From Niastella vici (GTDB taxonomy: Bacteria; Bacteroidota; Bacteroidia; Chitinophagales; Chitinophagaceae), in assembly GCF_002077945.1 (NCBI RefSeq), contig NZ_LVYD01000113.1, positions 234,693 to 298,692 of the forward strand: a stretch of DNA of 64,000 nt, in the 5' to 3' direction. Below the pieces are notes generated by a model. The model saw only the letters and a list, made by a program, of their open reading frames with translations. It ran no database searches and was not told where the DNA came from. Each line of letters opens with the position of its first letter. The stretch's first letter is position 1. This document shows positions 61,801-64,000 of this stretch, in pieces. Both the position numbers and the translations under genes were made by a program.

Positions 61801-64000
61801 CGTATTCATGCACCCCAGCCGGTGGAACAGTGCGGATCAGGTTACCCGCCTGATCATAATAATATAAAGTGTAATGGTATTCATTCTTTTGATAGGTAAC
61901 TGTAAACGACTCATAGCGGTAAGCCTGTAAACATTTATCGATGTACCGCTGTTCAAAAGCACCAGTTAGTGAGTCAGTATATACTTTATACAGCTCCGTC
62001 CCTTTACTTATTGCAAAGAAAGTACTGTCTGAACAAGCTCCTATGTATTCATTTTTTAAGGGCGGCAGTACTGTTTGTGCTTTACCACAGAGCCGTGGCC
62101 CTTCATAAATATTGTAGCAGGTGCCATTGCCCGGACAGGCCAGCGTAGAGTCTTTAGTTAGTGACAAAGCCATTGCCGACAAGACAACTCCGGTATTGGT
62201 TGGCACTACAAACTGGCTTGCCACCGGCGCCCAGTTGATGCGGCCCATTATTGGAGTTGTTATTCCTCCTGTTACTGTATTATCATAACAACCATAGTTT
62301 GGTTTTACTACCAGGATCAGCATCTGACTATTGTTATCACCCACCACCGCAAAGCTGCTGTCGCTCTTTTGGATGATCCGGCCAACAGTTTGTGTGCCCG
62401 ACAATGCTGTCTCGGTTGACCATTGCAGGTTGCCCGCTGCATCCATCCGTTGCCAGATGATGTGCTCGCTGTTATTACCCGTTTGTGCTATCATGTAACC
62501 ACCATCACTGGTTGGGAACACCGCAGAGGTAACCATCCGGTTGCTGCCTGCTGGCACATTGAACCGTTTGTACGATGCCACCGCACCTGTTCTTGTCAGG
62601 TTCACCACCGATACCTGTGCATTGGTAGTTCCCAGCTTCTCTGCATTGGTGGCCAGTACCAGATAGCCATTTTCAGTGGCATAGATATCCCTGAACCAGG
62701 TGCTCTTTGTTTCGCTGGTGCTATCGGCATAATGCCAGGAGTTCACCAGGGATCCATTATTTTTATCAATACGATGTACCACGCCAAAATAACGGTCACC
62801 CACATTGCGGTCATATGCTGCACCGGTCACCAGCAGGGTGTCCGCATCCTGCAACAGGCCATACGAGGGCTTGCCATCATATGATACCGTATCGGCGCCT
62901 GGCGTATAACATTCATAACTGTTATTCTGCAAACGGCTCGTACCAAACCGGTGTGTCCAGTTTATTGTTCCATTGCTTTGCAGGCTCGTGAGCACAAACT
63001 CACCAAAACCGGTATGCTGGTTATAAATACCAAGAGCAGCATAACCGCCATCAGCCGTTTGAATAACATCATAGCCCCGCTCACCGAGTGGCGTTCCAAA
63101 ACCGATCGTTTTTGTCCAGCTGGTGTCGCCACCGGCATTGGTTTTTACGATCAATATAGCGCCCGTTGTATAGTGACCCGATTTAGTGGTACCGATGGCT
63201 ATATACCCATTATCGCTCGTGCGTCTTACCCGGGTAAAATAATCTTCGCTGCTGCCATCGTATTGTTTTGACCATTGAATGGCGCCCACACTGTCTGTTT
63301 TTATCAGCACCGCATTCGATCCGGTCTTCCCTGCCATGATGTAACCATGATCAGGGGTTGTCTGCACATCTTCCAATTTGCCAGAAACAGCTGTCAGGAA
63401 CAAACTTCCTATTCGCTGGTCAACGCAATGGGTTACACTACTGATGCTGCCGGCAGAATCGGCACACTGCTTCATGAACTGCAGGTATTCCCAGCTTTGC
63501 AGTGAATAACCCAGGCGGTTATTCATGTAGTTTTGGAAAAGCGTATTACGCTTGTTCTGCAGGGTATCATTGGCTTCTGCGATACGTGGCGTATCGTTCG
63601 GGTATTGCTCTTTGTAGCTTTGGTACAGGCTCGCAACCACGGTACAAGACGTACATACTTCACCCGCATTACATTGCAGGGCCGGTGGCAGGTAAATTGG
63701 CGTGGCGAGGAACGTACAGGCTACTCCCGCATCTGTTGGTGTGCTCGTATTGTTACATAGATTTAATAAAGCCTGCAAATCGCTATCTGTCATCGTCGCT
63801 CCCTGCGTTCTTTGAATATAGGCTGCAAATGTGGCGTCCCTTCTTCCAAACAACCGGCTCACCCTGTATTTTACATACAGATCATTGATCAGGTGACACT
63901 CACAATCGGCCGGTTTGGTAACAACCGGTTTGTTATAGTATACCGGTTGCTTATCATAAGGCGCAGGCATCGTGATCAATTCGGCATTGCAATCTACACT
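58820..64000 (-). CDS. RHS/YD-repeat protein with C-terminal toxin-like tip (5' end outside window)
   Basis: At least 1726 residues; the frame is open to the window edge, so the start lies beyond. The visible N-terminal part has Cys-rich segments (CNAGEVCTSC) and propeller-like repeats with T-x-D-x-GYI cores (TTPDHGYIMAG; RTSDNGYIAIG; PTSDGGYMIAQ). The middle has many YD repeats (YTYDAENRIVNVLTS; YDANGNILTYKRNG; YTYDASGNRISKAV) and the RHS core ends at YDPRIGKFLSTDPLS, then NPIRYIDLDGAEQ. The last 240 residues are a variable tip: a linker, one possible membrane stretch (NPINWIAGAGVFAG) and a toxin-like domain (AIDVVKMEDGAYTSFDNKRL; TWGDAIKLRVKDQGKKFC). The immunity gene follows after one base. 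Confidence 0.9.
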   Translation of the reverse strand, partial: SVDCNAELITMPAPYDKQPVYYNKPVVTKPADCECHLINDLYVKYRVSRLFGRRDATFAAYIQRTQGATMTDSDLQALLNLCNNTSTPTDAGVACTFLATPIYLPPALQCNAGEVCTSCTVVASLYQSYKEQYPNDTPRIAEANDTLQNKRNTLFQNYMNNRLGYSLQSWEYLQFMKQCADSAGSISSVTHCVDQRIGSLFLTAVSGKLEDVQTTPDHGYIMAGKTGSNAVLIKTDSVGAIQWSKQYDGSSEDYFTRVRRTSDNGYIAIGTTKSGHYTTGAILIVKTNAGGDTSWTKTIGFGTPLGERGYDVIQTADGGYAALGIYNQHTGFGEFVLTSLQSNGTINWTHRFGTSRLQNNSYECYTPGADTVSYDGKPSYGLLQDADTLLVTGAAYDRNVGDRYFGVVHRIDKNNGSLVNSWHYADSTSETKSTWFRDIYATENGYLVLATNAEKLGTTNAQVSVVNLTRTGAVASYKRFNVPAGSNRMVTSAVFPTSDGGYMIAQTGNNSEHIIWQRMDAAGNLQWSTETALSGTQTVGRIIQKSDSSFAVVGDNNSQMLILVVKPNYGCYDNTVTGGITTPIMGRINWAPVASQFVVPTNTGVVLSAMALSLTKDSTLACPGNGTCYNIYEGPRLCGKAQTVLPPLKNEYIGACSDSTFFAISKGTELYKVYTDSLTGAFEQRYIDKCLQAYRYESFTVTYQKNEYHYTLYYYDQAGNLIRTVPPAGVHEYDTVQVRLARAAGTELAAQHTMYTDYRYNTLNQVVAQHSPDGGTSAFWYDRLGRMSVSQNAKQKDSTQYSYTKYDGIGRIIEVGQLTSSTAITDNISRDQSLLTGWLTGAASTAEQITKTTYDAEYTPIQPVLKARNLRNRVSWTGLYNTSTDLSNNEAAAATYYTYDILGNVDTLVQDYRLGTMANNGNRFKKIAYDFDLVSGKVNQVSYQPGQADAFYHKYTYDAENRIVNVLTSADSINWDNDAFYQYYDHGPLTRAIIGEQQVQGINYTYNLQGWLKSVNPNILTGGGNTLQPDGSTGSIIGKPAYNFMLNYFNGDYKAISGATPQDNGVNAILGTEYRPLYNGNISSMAVNNEKLGNPLLYNYQYDQLNRLVAMDAWQKNSNDWSDIIKLGGDFQERVSYDANGNILTYKRNGNTAGGKPLGMDSLTYKYVMGTNRLDHMSDSVPATNYDVDIDKQTAGNYVYDAIGNLVKDNAEGINKISWTIYGKISRIVKSDGTDISYTYDASGNRISKAVVKSSPASADTTWYIRDAQGNVMSVYESGNSTVNTGHLSQIELHLYGSSRMGLLRRNLDVAIDYNPDDMAMPLLGLGNNITFGRGDKLFELSSHLGNVLVTVNDKKLGVSSNNNTVDYFNPQVVSAQDYYPFGMLQPGRSFNADGYRYGFNDKESDNEVKGEGNQYDYGFRIYDPRIGKFLSTDPLSAKFPYYSLYQFSGNNPIRYIDLDGAEQFDPQSVPKGVTHISNATAPGVAQQTKSVWIGNYELRGLVGVNGESYWIARYHYKEGRFKGMYNDEWVVGPDGVKDLAKNPEGLHNRSEWIWTLGIKPLSVSSLVRGWKETVSNPINWIAGAGVFAGSFRSVTKLDPSLVRFSQRTVNGTVLEEVTESMTANGWKGDAIDVVKMEDGAYTSFDNKRLYSAKSSETDVIAIVHDYTETLDKVMKERIKAQYGVDAKTWGDAIKLRVKDQGKKFCTANPNGSFDLPAVKIKSKTQ

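Noticed and set aside
62423..63888. Several plus-strand frames of 90-150 codons opposite the RHS gene
   Set aside because: They are Cys/His-rich shadows of the repeat-bearing minus-strand gene and show no motif.
58820..64000. CRISPR-like repeats in the RHS region
   Set aside because: The repeats are diverged protein-level YD and propeller repeats, not exact short DNA repeats with spacers. No CRISPR array is seen in the window.
53542..64000. Complete integrated prophage or conjugative element
   Set aside because: Only a dead primase fragment is visible; no integrase, structural or transfer genes and no attachment repeats were found.

Overview
The window looks like a chromosome segment of a Bacteroidota bacterium, most likely family Chitinophagaceae (Niastella/Chitinophaga-like). 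The signs are a SusC/SusD pair with STN domain, FecR and ECF sigma factor, a DUF4249 lipoprotein next to a TonB receptor, a DUF2723 membrane protein, many short lipoproteins with a Cys lipobox, and promoters with a TAnnTTTG -7 box. The genus call is inference; there is no rRNA or other taxonomic marker here.

Layout. 0-5 kb: a secreted lipoprotein, an ECF sigma factor without FecR, and an aldo/keto reductase + GH29 alpha-L-fucosidase pair. 4.9-11.5 kb: a tightly packed three-gene unit (DUF4062 protein, MoxR AAA+ ATPase, 1406-residue membrane protein with a CoxE-like head and a metal-site-less vWA domain), the best candidate for a little-described system. 11.8-14.2 kb: an ArsR-led five-gene operon (ArsR, SRPBCC, DoxX, YdeI-like, DUF4256) with two palindromic operators. 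14.2-18.2 kb: ABC exporter, remnant of an EF-hand-tailed secreted protein, SAM hydroxide adenosyltransferase, SDR. 18.3-18.9 kb: two identical tRNA-Lys(UUU) genes, each with its own terminator, and a decayed third copy between them. 18.9-29.2 kb: a polysaccharide utilisation locus (GH97 divergent from ECF sigma, FecR, SusC, SusD, arylsulfotransferase-like lipoprotein). 29.2-46.1 kb: mostly housekeeping (DUF2723, vWA + MoxR pair, murB, priA, plsC, mtaB, tag). 46.4-50.0 kb: two-component genes, including a histidine kinase whose membrane domain resembles plant ethylene receptors. 50.2-53.5 kb: DUF4249 lipoprotein and TonB receptor.

54.1-64 kb is an accessory island on the minus strand. It starts, in transcription order, with a giant RHS/YD-repeat protein (5' end outside the window) carrying an AT-rich toxin-like tip, followed after one base by a SUKH/SMI1-like immunity protein. 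Behind these lie a frame-shifted remnant of a mobile-element primase with a P-loop ATPase domain, and a row of small secreted or lipoproteins. At least two of these lipoproteins are split by one-base shifts in short homopolymers. The region reads as a toxin-immunity hot spot with gene decay.

All family calls are by eye from motifs and remembered families; no search was run.
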